From QGON01 sp963691905 (lineage in GTDB: Bacteria; Pseudomonadota; Gammaproteobacteria; Chromatiales; Chromatiaceae), in NCBI GenBank assembly GCA_963691905.1, contig OY829894.1, positions 1,550,001-1,614,000 on the forward strand: 64,000 nt of DNA, given 5' to 3'. The notes below the pieces were generated by a model. It was given only the letters and a program-made list of their open reading frames with translations. It was not told the DNA's origin and searched no databases. The position numbers and the translations under genes are program-made. Position 1 is the stretch's first letter. Each line of letters starts with the position of its first letter. Below, piece after piece: positions 55,854 to 64,000 of the stretch.

Positions 55854-55974
55854 CCCTAACAATGCAAATTCACTCGGACAGTCAAAAGCGTCGTTTGGTT
55901 TGTGTATTCCGCTACGCTCCATTTTACACAAACCAAACGACGCTTTTTCCTTCCGGTGATTTGCGACGTTAGCG
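55854..55974 (+). repeat. attC33
   Basis: A 121-bp F1 attC identical to attC12 up to the R' site, where the next cassette begins (GTTAGCG here, GTTAGGA there). Confidence 0.92.
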
Positions 55975-56586
55975 CTAATAGGTTTTGAGCAATAAAAGAG
56001 AGATCAGATAAACGGAAAGTATGAAAAATCAAATTTCGTAAAGCCGTTAGCCCTGGTGCCCTACTCTTTATTGTTCTGAAAATCTGAAACAATGATGTAG
56101 CTTTGTTGGTAGAAGGTACATTTATCCAAGCAAAAAGAATGAAAATTACGTCAATTCATAAAGGACATACCAGATTGGTGGCAAGTCCAGAACAACAGCA
56201 AGTAACCGGTAGTTCATTGCCAAAATGATTGCTTTTACTTTTCACCAGTCTGAGAGCCTCAAATCAATTGCGGCCTTGTAGAATGAAATCAGATTCCGGA
56301 AGTTAGATGCAAATGCAAATCGATCGAATTATCAAGCAAAAGCAATCTATGAAAATAGAAAAAACAAAAAATCCATTCTAAATTGGGTTTCAAGTAAACT
56401 AAGGAAAAAGCCTTTTCAAATAGAGCTTACAGCAATGAAACCGTACAAACTCATCATCGGAGTGGAAGCCTGCGCTAACAAGCGCATTAACTCGGACAGC
56501 CAAAAGCATCGTTGGTTTTGTGCATTTCGCTACGCTCATTTTTGCACAAAACCAACGCCACTTTTGGCTTCCGGTTATGCTGAACG
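55969..56586 (+). repeat. N-cassette copy 11
   Basis: A single unit, nearly identical to copy 9 at 39539. It follows the second nuclease-like cassette. Confidence 0.85.
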
Positions 56587-56592
56587 TTAGGC
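56473..56592 (+). repeat. attC34
   Basis: A 120-bp F2 attC (CGCTAAC...GTTAGGC). Confidence 0.92.
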
Positions 56593-56601
56593 GTGAAACA
56601 T

Positions 56602-57192
56602 ATGGGTGAACACCAGAAGCTAATCGATAAAACTATGCCGTATAGGATGCAATCCGCATCAATATTAAACTTGGCTTTACGATATGCCATTCAATGGAAT
56701 GCTCCAAAACCAATGGAGATATATTTCGATGGCAAATTGAGCATTGAAGGGTTATCGACAGGCTTTACTAACTCGGCAATTGAGGCTGGAATTGTTCACT
56801 GCCGCTCAATTCTCGAATTCCTTGGTATAAAAGGAAATCCGAGCAATAACTCGAAACTACTCATCAGGTCCAATAAAAGGAAGAATGATCTCGTTATTGA
56901 AGATTTTTCAGGCCCGGATGGCGTACTTTCCAAAATAACTATCCAAGAAGCAGTTCGTCCCTATCAGGGTGCTACGGATGAGGCGGAGGTGGCATTAGCA
57001 AGACTAATATATGTAGCTAATAAAGGTATTGCTCATTTCACACTTGGCCCGATTGAAGACACTGAAGATATGAGACTATTGGAAATAGCGAGTCGTGGAG
57101 TGCCAACGCTCGCTGTAAATTATTTTTATAGCCGCATGGGTTTGCCGGCCCCTGCTTATGAAATAAGTGGGAGAGGGCGGAATGACAAATAG
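56602..57192 (+). CDS. Hypothetical soluble protein, possibly HEPN-like
   Basis: A 196-aa product from ATG 56602 (an in-frame GTG at 56593 is an alternative). Helical segments SASILNLALRYAIQWN and NSAIEAGIVHCRSILEFLGI, then ALARLIYVANKGIAHFTLGP, with a late Asn-Lys-Gly-Ile-Ala-His reminiscent of HEPN-type RNases, though the Arg of RxxxxH is absent. Low certainty. It overlaps the next gene by 11 bp. Confidence 0.5.
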   Translation: MGEHQKLIDKTMPYRMQSASILNLALRYAIQWNAPKPMEIYFDGKLSIEGLSTGFTNSAIEAGIVHCRSILEFLGIKGNPSNNSKLLIRSNKRKNDLVIEDFSGPDGVLSKITIQEAVRPYQGATDEAEVALARLIYVANKGIAHFTLGPIEDTEDMRLLEIASRGVPTLAVNYFYSRMGLPAPAYEISGRGRNDK

Positions 57193-57649
57193 AAACAATA
57201 TACTTAAACAGTCTCTCCTGTGTTTAGCATTTTTATGTGTTCATATCTCGGCATATTCAGCATGCAATATCATCAATGGTAAGGCCTATGGAGATTGCGC
57301 TGGTGTAACAATAAATACCGCTCCTGAAAAAATCGCCGTAGTCAGTTCTTACTCATCAGAGCCAGGTATTATTACGGGTGCCAGAATCAAGAATAGCGGA
57401 ACGCTTTATTTGAGTGGGATTTCAAACGGTAACGTATCGGTCGATAATGGTGGAAAGCTATATGTAACAGGAATCGTGAATGGATCTGTTACTAATAATG
57501 GCGGTGTAGTCGAGATAGAAGGCGATGTCTCTCTTGTAATAGCAAATGCAGGTACTACAACCATATCCGGTATAGCAGACAGTGTTACGGGAAAAGGCAA
57601 GGTAATTTACGAGAAAGGAGCTGTTATCGGAGGAAACCCGGTTGAGTAA
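57182..57649 (+). CDS. Secreted beta-helix-like protein
   Basis: A 155-aa product from ATG 57182, overlapping the previous stop by 11 bp. Signal peptide (SLLCLAFLCVHISAYSA). The mature part has short Gly/Asn-rich repeats (SGTLYLSGISNGNVSVDNGG, KLYVTGIVNGSVTNNGGVVE) of about 16-18 residues that suggest a right-handed beta-helix or polymer-forming (bactofilin/adhesin-like) fold. Role unknown. Second gene of a two-gene cassette. Confidence 0.6.
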   Translation: MTNRNNILKQSLLCLAFLCVHISAYSACNIINGKAYGDCAGVTINTAPEKIAVVSSYSSEPGIITGARIKNSGTLYLSGISNGNVSVDNGGKLYVTGIVNGSVTNNGGVVEIEGDVSLVIANAGTTTISGIADSVTGKGKVIYEKGAVIGGNPVE

Positions 57650-57661
57650 TGCTGTGAATAC

Positions 57662-57782
57662 GCCTAACAAGGAAAATTCACTCGGACAGCCAAAAGCGTT
57701 GTTTGGTTTGTGTATTCCGCTGCGCTCCATTTTACACAAACAAAACACCACTTTTGCCTTCCGGTGATTTGCGACGTTAGCG
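57662..57782 (+). repeat. attC35
   Basis: A 121-bp F1 attC (GCCTAAC...GTTAGCG). Confidence 0.92.
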
Positions 57783-58397
57783 CTAATAGGTTTTGAGCAA
57801 TAAAAGAGAGATCAGATAAACGGAAAGTATGAAAAATCAAATTTCGTAAAGTAGTTAGCCCTGGCGCCCTACTCTTTACGTATTGTTCTGAAAACCTGAA
57901 ACAAGGAAGTAGCTCTGCTGGTAGAAGGTAGCCTTATCCAGGCAACAAGAATGAAAATTACGTCAATTCATATGGCGCATACCAGATTGGTGGCAAGTCC
58001 AGAACAGTGGCAAGTAACCGGTAGTTCATTACCAAAATGATTGCTTTTACTTTTCACCAGCCTGAGAGTCTCAAATTTATTGCGGCCCTGTAGAATGCAA
58101 TCGGCTTCCGGAAATTCAACGCAAATACGAATTGATTGCATTACCCAGCATAATCAATCTGGAAAAATAGAAAAAGCGAAAAAACATTAAAAATTAGGTT
58201 TCAAGTAAACTAAGGAAAAAGCCTTTTCAAATAGAGCTTACAGCAATGAAACCATACAAACTCATCATCGGAGTGGAAGCCTGCGCTAACAAGCGCATTA
58301 ACTCGGACAGCCAAAAGCATCGTTGGTTTTGTGCATTTCGCTACGCTCCATTTTGCACAAAACAAACGCCACTTTCGGCTTCCGGTTATGCTGAACG
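57777..58397 (+). repeat. N-cassette copy 12
   Basis: Complete unit, type A interior, opening the third tandem block (copies 12-15). The 29-aa frame is open. Confidence 0.85.
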
Positions 58398-58403
58398 TTA
58401 GCG
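58284..58403 (+). repeat. attC36
   Basis: A 120-bp F2 attC closing N-cassette copy 12. Confidence 0.92.
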
Positions 58404-59002
58404 CTAATAGGTTCCGAGCAATAATAGAGAGATCAGATAAACGGAAAGTATGAAAAATCAAATTTCGTAAAGCAGTTGGCCATGGCGCCCTACTTTTTAC
58501 GTATTGTTCTGAAAACCTGAAACATTGATGTAGCTCTCTTGGCGGAAGGTACTTTATCCGGGCAAAAAGAATGAAAATTACGTCAATTCATAAAGCGCAT
58601 ACCAGATTGGTGGCAAGTTCAGAACAGCGGCAAGTAACCGGTAGTTCATTGCCAAAATGATTGCTTTTACTTTTCACCAGTCTGAGAGCCTAAAATTAAT
58701 TGCGGCCCTGTAGAATGAAATCGGATTCCGGAAGTTCAACGCAAATGAGAATCGATCAAATTATCAAACAAAAGCATTCTGTGTAAATAGAAAAAACAAT
58801 AAACCCACTATAAATTTGGTTTAAAGCCTATTTAAATAAAGTACACAGAAATGAAACCGTACGAACTCATCATTGGAGTGAAGGCATGCGCTAACAAGCG
58901 CATTAACTCGGACAGCCGAAAGCGTCGTTGGTTTTGTGTATTCCGCTACGCTCCATTTTACACAAAACCAACGCCACTTTCGGCTTCCGGTTATGCAAAA
59001 CG
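58398..59002 (+). repeat. N-cassette copy 13
   Basis: Type B interior, with a deletion of the CAAGTAAACTAAGGAAAA segment before the attC (about 605 bp long). Confidence 0.85.
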
Positions 59003-59008
59003 TTAGCG
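58889..59008 (+). repeat. attC37
   Basis: A 120-bp F2 attC closing N-cassette copy 13. Confidence 0.92.
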
Positions 59009-59622
59009 CTAATAGGTTTTGAGCAATAAAAGAGAGATCAGATAAACGGAAAGTATGAAAAATCAAATTTCGTAAAGCAGTTTGCCCTGGCGCCCTACTC
59101 TTTACGTATTGTTCTGAAAACCTGAAACAATGATATCGCTCTGTTGGTAGAAGGTAGCTTTAGCCAGGCAAAAGAATGAAAATTACGTCAATTCGTAAAG
59201 CACATTCCAGATTGGTGGCAAGTCCAGAACAACAGCAAGTAACCGGTAGTTCATTGCCAAAATGATTGCTTTTATTTTTCACCAGTCTGAGAGCCTCAAA
59301 TCAATTGCGGCCCTGTAGAATGAAATCAGATTCCGGAAGTTTGATGCAAATGCGAATCGATTGAATTATCAAACAAAAGCATTCTGTGTAAATAAAAAAA
59401 CAAAAAACCCACTATAAATTGGGTTTCAAGTAAACTAAGGAAAAAGCCTTTTCAAATAGAGCGTACAGCAATGAAAGCGTATAAACCCATCATAGAAGTG
59501 AAGGCATGCGCTAACAAGCGCATTAACTCGGACAGCCAAAAGCATCGTTGGTTTTGTGCACTTCGCTACGCTCATTCTTGCACAAAACCAACGCCACTTT
59601 TGGCTTCCGGTTATGCTGAACG
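59003..59622 (+). repeat. N-cassette copy 14
   Basis: Complete unit, type B interior, 29-aa frame open. Confidence 0.85.
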
Positions 59623-59628
59623 TTAGCG
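59509..59628 (+). repeat. attC38
   Basis: A 120-bp F2 attC closing N-cassette copy 14. Confidence 0.92.
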
Positions 59629-60245
59629 CTAATAGGTTTTGAGCAATACAAGAGAGATCAGATAAACGGAAAGAATGAAAAAATAGAATTTCGAAAAGCA
59701 GTTGGCCATGGCGCCCTACTCTTTATATATTGTTCTGAAAACCTGAAACAGTAATGTAGCCCTACTGATAGAGGTTAGTTATATCTAGGCGATAAAAATG
59801 AAAATTACGTCAATTCATAAAGCGCATACAAGATTGGTGGCAAGTCCAGAACAACAGCAAGTAACCGGTAGTTCATTGCCAAAATGATTGCTTTTACTTT
59901 TCACCAGTCTGAAAGTCTCAAATCAATTGCGGCCCTGTAGAATGAAATCGGATTCCGGAAGTTCAACGCAAATGCGAATCGATCGAATTATCAAGCAAAA
60001 GCATTCTGTGTAAATAGAAAAAACAAAAAACCCACTATAAATTGGGTTTCAAGTAAACTAAGGCAAAAGCCTTTTTAAATATAGTGCACAGAAATGAAAC
60101 CGTACGAACTCATCATCGGAGTGAGGGCATGCGCTAACAAGCGCATTAACTCGGACAGCCAAAAGCATCGTTGGTTTTGTGCATTTCGCTACGCTCATTT
60201 TTGCACAAAACCAACGCCACTTTCGGCTTCCGGTTATGCAAAACG
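59623..60245 (+). repeat. N-cassette copy 15
   Basis: Complete unit, type B interior. Only one TAG interrupts the long central frame here, as in several type B copies. Confidence 0.85.
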
Positions 60246-60251
60246 TTAGGT
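60132..60251 (+). repeat. attC39
   Basis: A 120-bp F2 attC (CGCTAAC...GTTAGGT), the junction to a coding cassette. Confidence 0.92.
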
Positions 60252-60260
60252 TTAAAAGAC

Positions 60261-60746
60261 ATGGACAAAGAAACTCAATATATCCACCCAATTGGCATTC
60301 CATCAGAGGAAAGCGTGGGTGAGCCAATAATTGAACACGCATCAAAAGTCGTTCAATTTGTTAATGAGCAAGATTCTCCATTAGAGGCGGCCAAAATACT
60401 CCATGCCTATTTGATGAATGAGTATCAAATATTGGGAGGAAAGCTTGTTATTGCAGATTTTACTTTCCCGATAGAATGGACTCAGGAAGAACCTGCAAAA
60501 CAATCAATTAAAGATGTGATTATAAATGAATTCACTAATAACTTTATTCCCAATTCAATTGAAAGAGTTGCCGCTTATGTAGCTATAATCGGCTTTATAT
60601 TGCACATAATGTCGAGCAATCCAACTACAAAAGTGGAAATCAATAATTATTTCCATCAAAAAGTGCAGGAAAACTATCAAATTAATATACAAAACATTTA
60701 TAACCAGAATTCAGAAATACAACCAGATGAAAATCCTAATAAATAA
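60261..60746 (+). CDS. Hypothetical protein with one internal membrane helix
   Basis: A 161-aa product from ATG 60261. The N-terminal soluble helices (IIEHASKVVQFVNEQDSPLE, AAKILHAYLMNEYQIL) are followed by a hydrophobic helix VAAYVAIIGFILHIMSS (about 102-118) and an Asn/Gln-rich polar tail. Unrecognised. First gene of a two-gene cassette, 19 bp upstream of a zinc-ribbon gene. Confidence 0.55.
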   Translation: MDKETQYIHPIGIPSEESVGEPIIEHASKVVQFVNEQDSPLEAAKILHAYLMNEYQILGGKLVIADFTFPIEWTQEEPAKQSIKDVIINEFTNNFIPNSIERVAAYVAIIGFILHIMSSNPTTKVEINNYFHQKVQENYQINIQNIYNQNSEIQPDENPNK

Positions 60747-60765
60747 ATCAAGTTTGGGGTTATAA

Positions 60766-61164
60766 ATGTCAGCCCGAAAGGTAAATTGTGCTAATTGTGG
60801 AATCGTTGTTGCTGATGACACGCAGAAATCTGAACGAGATCCATGTCCAGAGTGTGGCTCGAAAGACAGAAATGCCCATGTGACAGTTCGAGATTCTGTT
60901 AAAGCATATGATTCATTACGGGCAAAACAAAAAGACCCTTCACGTAGAAGCAAAGATAAAACCCGTGTTGATACATTTGCGGGCTACGAGCACAGCCATA
61001 AATTGAACAAGGTGGTTGAAAAATTACGAACAATAGACAAAAACAAAGACCAATACATTGAGCGTGTAACTGACCCTGATACGAAAGAAGTTATTCATGA
61101 GTGTAATGAAAAATTATCCGACCACCGTGGGCATGGGTATGCAAAGTTCAAGCAAAAAACCTAA
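60766..61164 (+). CDS. Zinc-ribbon protein
   Basis: A 132-aa product with CANCG (8-12) and CPECGS (28-33), a four-Cys zinc ribbon. A charged region (RAKQKDPSRRSKDKTRVDTF) and a tail with HECNEKLSDHRGHGYAKFK (extra Cys and His) follow. The same N-terminus is seen in cassette-borne and phage proteins of unknown function. The TAA stop lies in the R'' of attC40. Probably partnered with the preceding membrane protein. Confidence 0.65.
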   Translation: MSARKVNCANCGIVVADDTQKSERDPCPECGSKDRNAHVTVRDSVKAYDSLRAKQKDPSRRSKDKTRVDTFAGYEHSHKLNKVVEKLRTIDKNKDQYIERVTDPDTKEVIHECNEKLSDHRGHGYAKFKQKT

Positions 61165-61279
61165 CAAAGCAAATTCACTCGGACAGTCAAAAGCGTTGTT
61201 TGGTTTGTGTATTCCGCTGCGCTCCATTTTACACAAACCAAACACCACTTTTGCCTTCCGGTGATTCGCAACGTTAGGC
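61159..61279 (+). repeat. attC40
   Basis: A 121-bp F1 attC (ACCTAAC...GTTAGGC); its R'' contains the stop of the zinc-ribbon gene. Confidence 0.92.
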
Positions 61280-61295
61280 AAGAAAAAGATTGGTG

Positions 61296-61820
61296 ATGTA
61301 TATGATTCAAACCTTACCCGGATTTTTTTTCGCAACGGGGATATTTCTCTTTGTGTTTAGTTTGTTTGATGGGGTTTTTAAATTCAAAGGAGCAGAAATT
61401 CCATCTCTAGATAATAGAGGGAAGCTCACAATAAAAATCCTTGGTATTGCACTATTTATAACAGGGATAATCATATTTCTAACAACCAAGAATCCATCTC
61501 CGTTAATATCATCATGCGATGAAACTAATGGGAGACCACCATGTTTGATTCATTCCTCTGATCAGGCTTTTAAGAAATACCACCCAACCCCAAATAAAGC
61601 TTTAAGTTTGGAAGCCGAATTACTTATAAAGGGTAAAAAAATAAGACCGGAGGATTGCGCGTGGTTATGTGAATATGCCCCTTTCATAGGTTGCAAGTCA
61701 TTTAATTACTATAATAATGGGTCTGCATGTGACTTGAGTAGATACACGCTGGGTCATCCTGACACAAAGGAAATACCATCGCCTGATAATATGAAATATA
61801 CTTATTATGAAAAGAAATAG
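61296..61820 (+). CDS. Membrane protein with PAN/apple-like domain
   Basis: A 174-aa product from ATG 61296 (TTG and GTG codons precede in frame). Two hydrophobic helices (GFFFATGIFLFVFSLFDGVF and ILGIALFITGIIIFLTT) are followed by a Cys-rich domain: DCAWLCEYAPFIGCKSFNYY, then GSACDLSRYTLG. The C-x3-C-x7-CKSFNY-x-C layout is characteristic of PAN/apple domains, which mediate protein or carbohydrate binding, probably here in the periplasm. Single-gene cassette. Confidence 0.65.
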   Translation: MYMIQTLPGFFFATGIFLFVFSLFDGVFKFKGAEIPSLDNRGKLTIKILGIALFITGIIIFLTTKNPSPLISSCDETNGRPPCLIHSSDQAFKKYHPTPNKALSLEAELLIKGKKIRPEDCAWLCEYAPFIGCKSFNYYNNGSACDLSRYTLGHPDTKEIPSPDNMKYTYYEKK

Positions 61821-61906
61821 AATACGAATATTACTAATTAGTAAGCTTTCGCAAGTCGGCATGAACATACAATGCCTAATATTATGCTCAATCAGAATAT
61901 GAAAAT

Positions 61907-62027
61907 GCCTAACAAAACAAATTCACTCGGACAGTCAAAAGTGGCGTTTGGTTTGTGTATTCCGCTACGCTCCATTTTACACAAACCAAACGCCACTCTT
62001 TCCTTCCGGTGATTTGCGACGTTAGGC
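61907..62027 (+). repeat. attC41
   Basis: A 121-bp F1 attC (GCCTAAC...GTTAGGC) with arms AAAGTGGCGTTTGGTTTGTG / CACAAACCAAACGCCACTCT. Confidence 0.92.
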
Positions 62028-62044
62028 AATATCATAAGGCAAAG

Positions 62045-62581
62045 ATGATGAGAACACATTTACCTCCCAAGGTCTTATCTCGTGGCATGCACTCTGGTGG
62101 TTTCGATATTTGGTCAACATCAGACGTCATAAAAGAGATCTCAAATTGGCAAAAAAAGGATCTCTGCTGGGAAATATTCAGCAGATCCAAAGTATCTAGA
62201 ATGGAACCAGTGTTTTCTTTTCATGTAATTGAAAAAAACAATTGGTCATTACGTTATCATCATGATTCTAATTGGGAGGATGGAGAACTATTTTTGCATG
62301 TTTTCAAAAAGAATTATGATTTATTTATCTCTCCAGTGGAGAATGAGATAATTTTAATTGATGGGGTCATTTTTCCATCTATAGATATTTCGCTGCAGCT
62401 TAAGGCTGAAGAGGCATATACGAAGGCCTCCTCTTTAAAGGGATATTCATTTATTGATAAGCTCTTTTCTAAGAAAGAGAGGAACCCTTCCGTTTTAAAA
62501 GGATACTCTTGTGTCCAATGGATCCTTACTGGAGATTTGAATGATCCTTCAATTTTGGTATACGTTGTGCATTTCACATAA
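62045..62581 (+). CDS. Hypothetical soluble protein
   Basis: A 178-aa product from ATG 62045 (a second ATG is adjacent). No signal or membrane segment. Contains WSLRYHHDSNWEDGELFLHV and YDLFISPVENEIILIDGVIF, suggesting a mixed alpha/beta domain. Unrecognised. The 190 bp after it up to attC42 show no gene. Confidence 0.55.
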   Translation: MMRTHLPPKVLSRGMHSGGFDIWSTSDVIKEISNWQKKDLCWEIFSRSKVSRMEPVFSFHVIEKNNWSLRYHHDSNWEDGELFLHVFKKNYDLFISPVENEIILIDGVIFPSIDISLQLKAEEAYTKASSLKGYSFIDKLFSKKERNPSVLKGYSCVQWILTGDLNDPSILVYVVHFT

Positions 62582-62771
62582 TAGCAAAACACCGCACAAC
62601 ACCCATACAATGAAAAAACTTCATTATTTGCAACAAAGAATCTTAAGAGTAAAAAGGACCAGAGAGACTCTATACAGCCTAATAATACGATCAAGCCAAA
62701 TACCGTTGAAATGAAATACAAACGAAACTAACGGCATTAACAACCACCAAAGATATCAATAGATTTAACGT

Positions 62772-62892
62772 GCCTAACAAAGCAAATTCACTCGGACAGC
62801 CAAAAGCGTTGTTTGGTTTGTGTATTCCGCTACGCTCCATTTTACACAAACCAAACACCACTTTTGCCTTCCGGTGATTTGCGGCGTTAGGC
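62772..62892 (+). repeat. attC42
   Basis: A 121-bp F1 attC (GCCTAAC...GTTAGGC). Confidence 0.92.
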
Positions 62893-62906
62893 CAGAGAAA
62901 AGGGAA

Positions 62907-63557
62907 TTGAGTAAGTACCGACTACAACGATGGATAATAGAAGTTTGGCTCTGGTTAGCAGAAGCCAAATTGGTATTTATGGGGATTTTCGTAGTCTTGG
63001 CGGCAGTACTACTTGGTTTTGTTACGTGGCATAGCGAAGAATCTATTAGGGTGGCTGGTTATGCGCTTCAATTGATCGGAATGATCTTTGCTATAAGGGG
63101 TCTGCTTGGGGTACGTGAACATTTTGGCCAACCCTTATTGAGGCAGCTTCTCCTGAAATGGGTCAAACAATTCCCAAAATGGAAAAGAAGCGTTGTCATC
63201 GGGGCTGGTGCCGGCCACATGACTATGGCAGGCATGAAAGGTCGTGCGGAGGTCTGGACGCCAGATGACCCTAAAAAACCAGTAGAGCAAAGAATTGAGG
63301 GAATTATAAGAAACCTAGACAGAGTTCGAAATGAGCAACGAGAGCATGCTCAATCAATAGATGAATTGAATGAAAGCCACGAAGAACTTAAGAAGCATGT
63401 TGCCGAAGAAAACAGGAAAATGAAGAAAAATATCCATACAGATTTAGAGTCACTTCATACGAGTGATTTGATAACTTCACTTGTAGGTTTAGTTTGGTTA
63501 ACAGTAGGAATCACAATGAGCACTTTGGCTCCTGAACTCTCAAAATGGTTGTATTAG
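62907..63557 (+). CDS. Membrane protein with coiled-coil domain
   Basis: A 216-aa product from TTG 62907, behind AGGGAA. Two N-terminal helices (AKLVFMGIFVVLAAVLLGFV and AGYALQLIGMIFAIRGLLGV), then a charged coiled-coil region (RNLDRVRNEQREHAQSIDEL, NESHEELKKHVAEENRKMKK) and a C-terminal helix (LVGLVWLTVGITMSTLAPEL). Probably both ends membrane-embedded. Function unknown. Its stop abuts a truncated attC. Confidence 0.6.
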   Translation: MSKYRLQRWIIEVWLWLAEAKLVFMGIFVVLAAVLLGFVTWHSEESIRVAGYALQLIGMIFAIRGLLGVREHFGQPLLRQLLLKWVKQFPKWKRSVVIGAGAGHMTMAGMKGRAEVWTPDDPKKPVEQRIEGIIRNLDRVRNEQREHAQSIDELNESHEELKKHVAEENRKMKKNIHTDLESLHTSDLITSLVGLVWLTVGITMSTLAPELSKWLY

Positions 63558-63604
63558 GCCTAACAAAGCAAATTCACTCGGACAGTCAAAAGCGTTGTTT
63601 GGTT
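63558..63604 (+). repeat. attC43, truncated
   Basis: GCCTAAC and the left half of an F1 attC up to GTTGTTTGGTT, then unrelated sequence (CTTGAAAAATGCAC). The right half, including R', is missing. Confidence 0.85.
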
Positions 63605-63631
63605 CTTGAAAAATGCACAGAGGAGTATGAA

Positions 63632-64000
63632 ATGGAGAATAAGAAAATTCTTTCTACCTATATTATATCGGTAGTTATTCTTTCCAATACAGGATGTGCA
63701 TCGCTCGAAAAAAGCTGGACAGATAAATGTTACAGTATATGTTCTGATGAGTTTTCAACGTACAGTTCAGAATTTAGGCAATGCATGGCGCAAACAAATA
63801 AACTTGGGTGGCCACTTCCACGAAAATGTAATAATTATGTTGCCAAATACCATACTTGCGATAGCTATGGTTTTTCTCGTGAAAGTTCGTCTTTTTCTAG
63901 CTGTCTAATGCAATTAGATATTGCAGAGTCTAACTTGGAGGCCCAAGACGACTTAAAACGTCAAATAAATAAGGAAAATCGGAGAACAAGGAGAGATATT
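63632..64000 (+). CDS. Lipoprotein (partial, runs off the window)
   Basis: An open frame of 123 codons from ATG 63632 (AGGAG upstream) to the window end, without a stop. The signal is followed by lipobox-like SNTGC (Cys about 22), so a lipoprotein. The mature part is Cys-rich (DKCYSIC, RQCMAQ, RKCNNY, HTCDSY, SSCLMQ), with paired Cys spaced as in helical disulfide hairpins, followed by a basic tail. Unknown family. Confidence 0.65.
   Translation, partial: MENKKILSTYIISVVILSNTGCASLEKSWTDKCYSICSDEFSTYSSEFRQCMAQTNKLGWPLPRKCNNYVAKYHTCDSYGFSRESSSFSSCLMQLDIAESNLEAQDDLKRQINKENRRTRRDI

Noticed and set aside
24786..60245. CRISPR array
   Set aside because: The repeats are 120 bp or 600 bp long with GTTRRRY ends and inner palindromes, separated by genes. 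No short regular repeat-spacer pattern and no cas genes are present.

Overview
The window is a piece of a gammaproteobacterial chromosome. The first 21 kb is a compact, GC-richer housekeeping region. The gene contents (lon-clpX-clpP-tig, NhaD, ParC, the DUF4212/VC_2705 symporter followed by a DUF294 protein, a DnaQ-like exonuclease and Acs) suggest a Chromatiales-like, possibly sulfur-oxidising or marine lineage. That placement is inference only, because no rRNA or other decisive marker is present.

Layout of the left part. The protein quality-control block lies on the minus strand: lon (cut by the window edge), clpX, clpP, tig and then tRNA-Leu. It is followed by nhaD (+), parC (-), a membrane protein and a DUF3179 lipoprotein (both -), and a lone HTH gene. 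An acetate-uptake and activation cluster on the plus strand comes next (small and large symporter subunits, DUF294 signalling protein, exonuclease, hypothetical, acs), then a ferredoxin-NADP reductase-type flavoprotein. Several small palindromic repeats and two MITE-like elements sit between these genes.

From about 21.36 kb to the end of the window lies one very large sedentary chromosomal integron that does not finish inside the window. The integrase gene intI (minus strand, 468 aa with an extra N-terminal domain) is divergent from the array, and an attI-like core site at 22914-22920 precedes the first cassette. I count 43 attC sites: 39 intact, one split by a group IIC intron, and three truncated. 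All cassette genes read on the plus strand and the array is visibly AT-richer than the flank. Cassette products include a membrane-anchored GNAT, HEPN proteins, a PD-(D/E)XK-like nuclease cassette present in two exact copies, an AlkD-like protein, a DUF1643-like protein, an ApeA-like HEPN protein, lipoproteins and secreted proteins. One two-gene cassette is for CDP-activated phospholipid headgroup chemistry, and one cassette carries a stand-alone class III nucleotide-cyclase-like protein resembling Pycsar cyclases.

The most unusual feature is a roughly 0.6-kb cassette with no convincing gene, called the N-cassette here. It occurs 15 times, in tandem blocks and singly, and makes up roughly a fifth of the array. 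The array has also been a target for other elements: a group IIC intron inside an attC, one IS630, two identical ISL3 copies inside a single cassette gene, and one IS66. In each IS case, removing the element and one target-site copy restores an open reading frame, so the insertions look recent.
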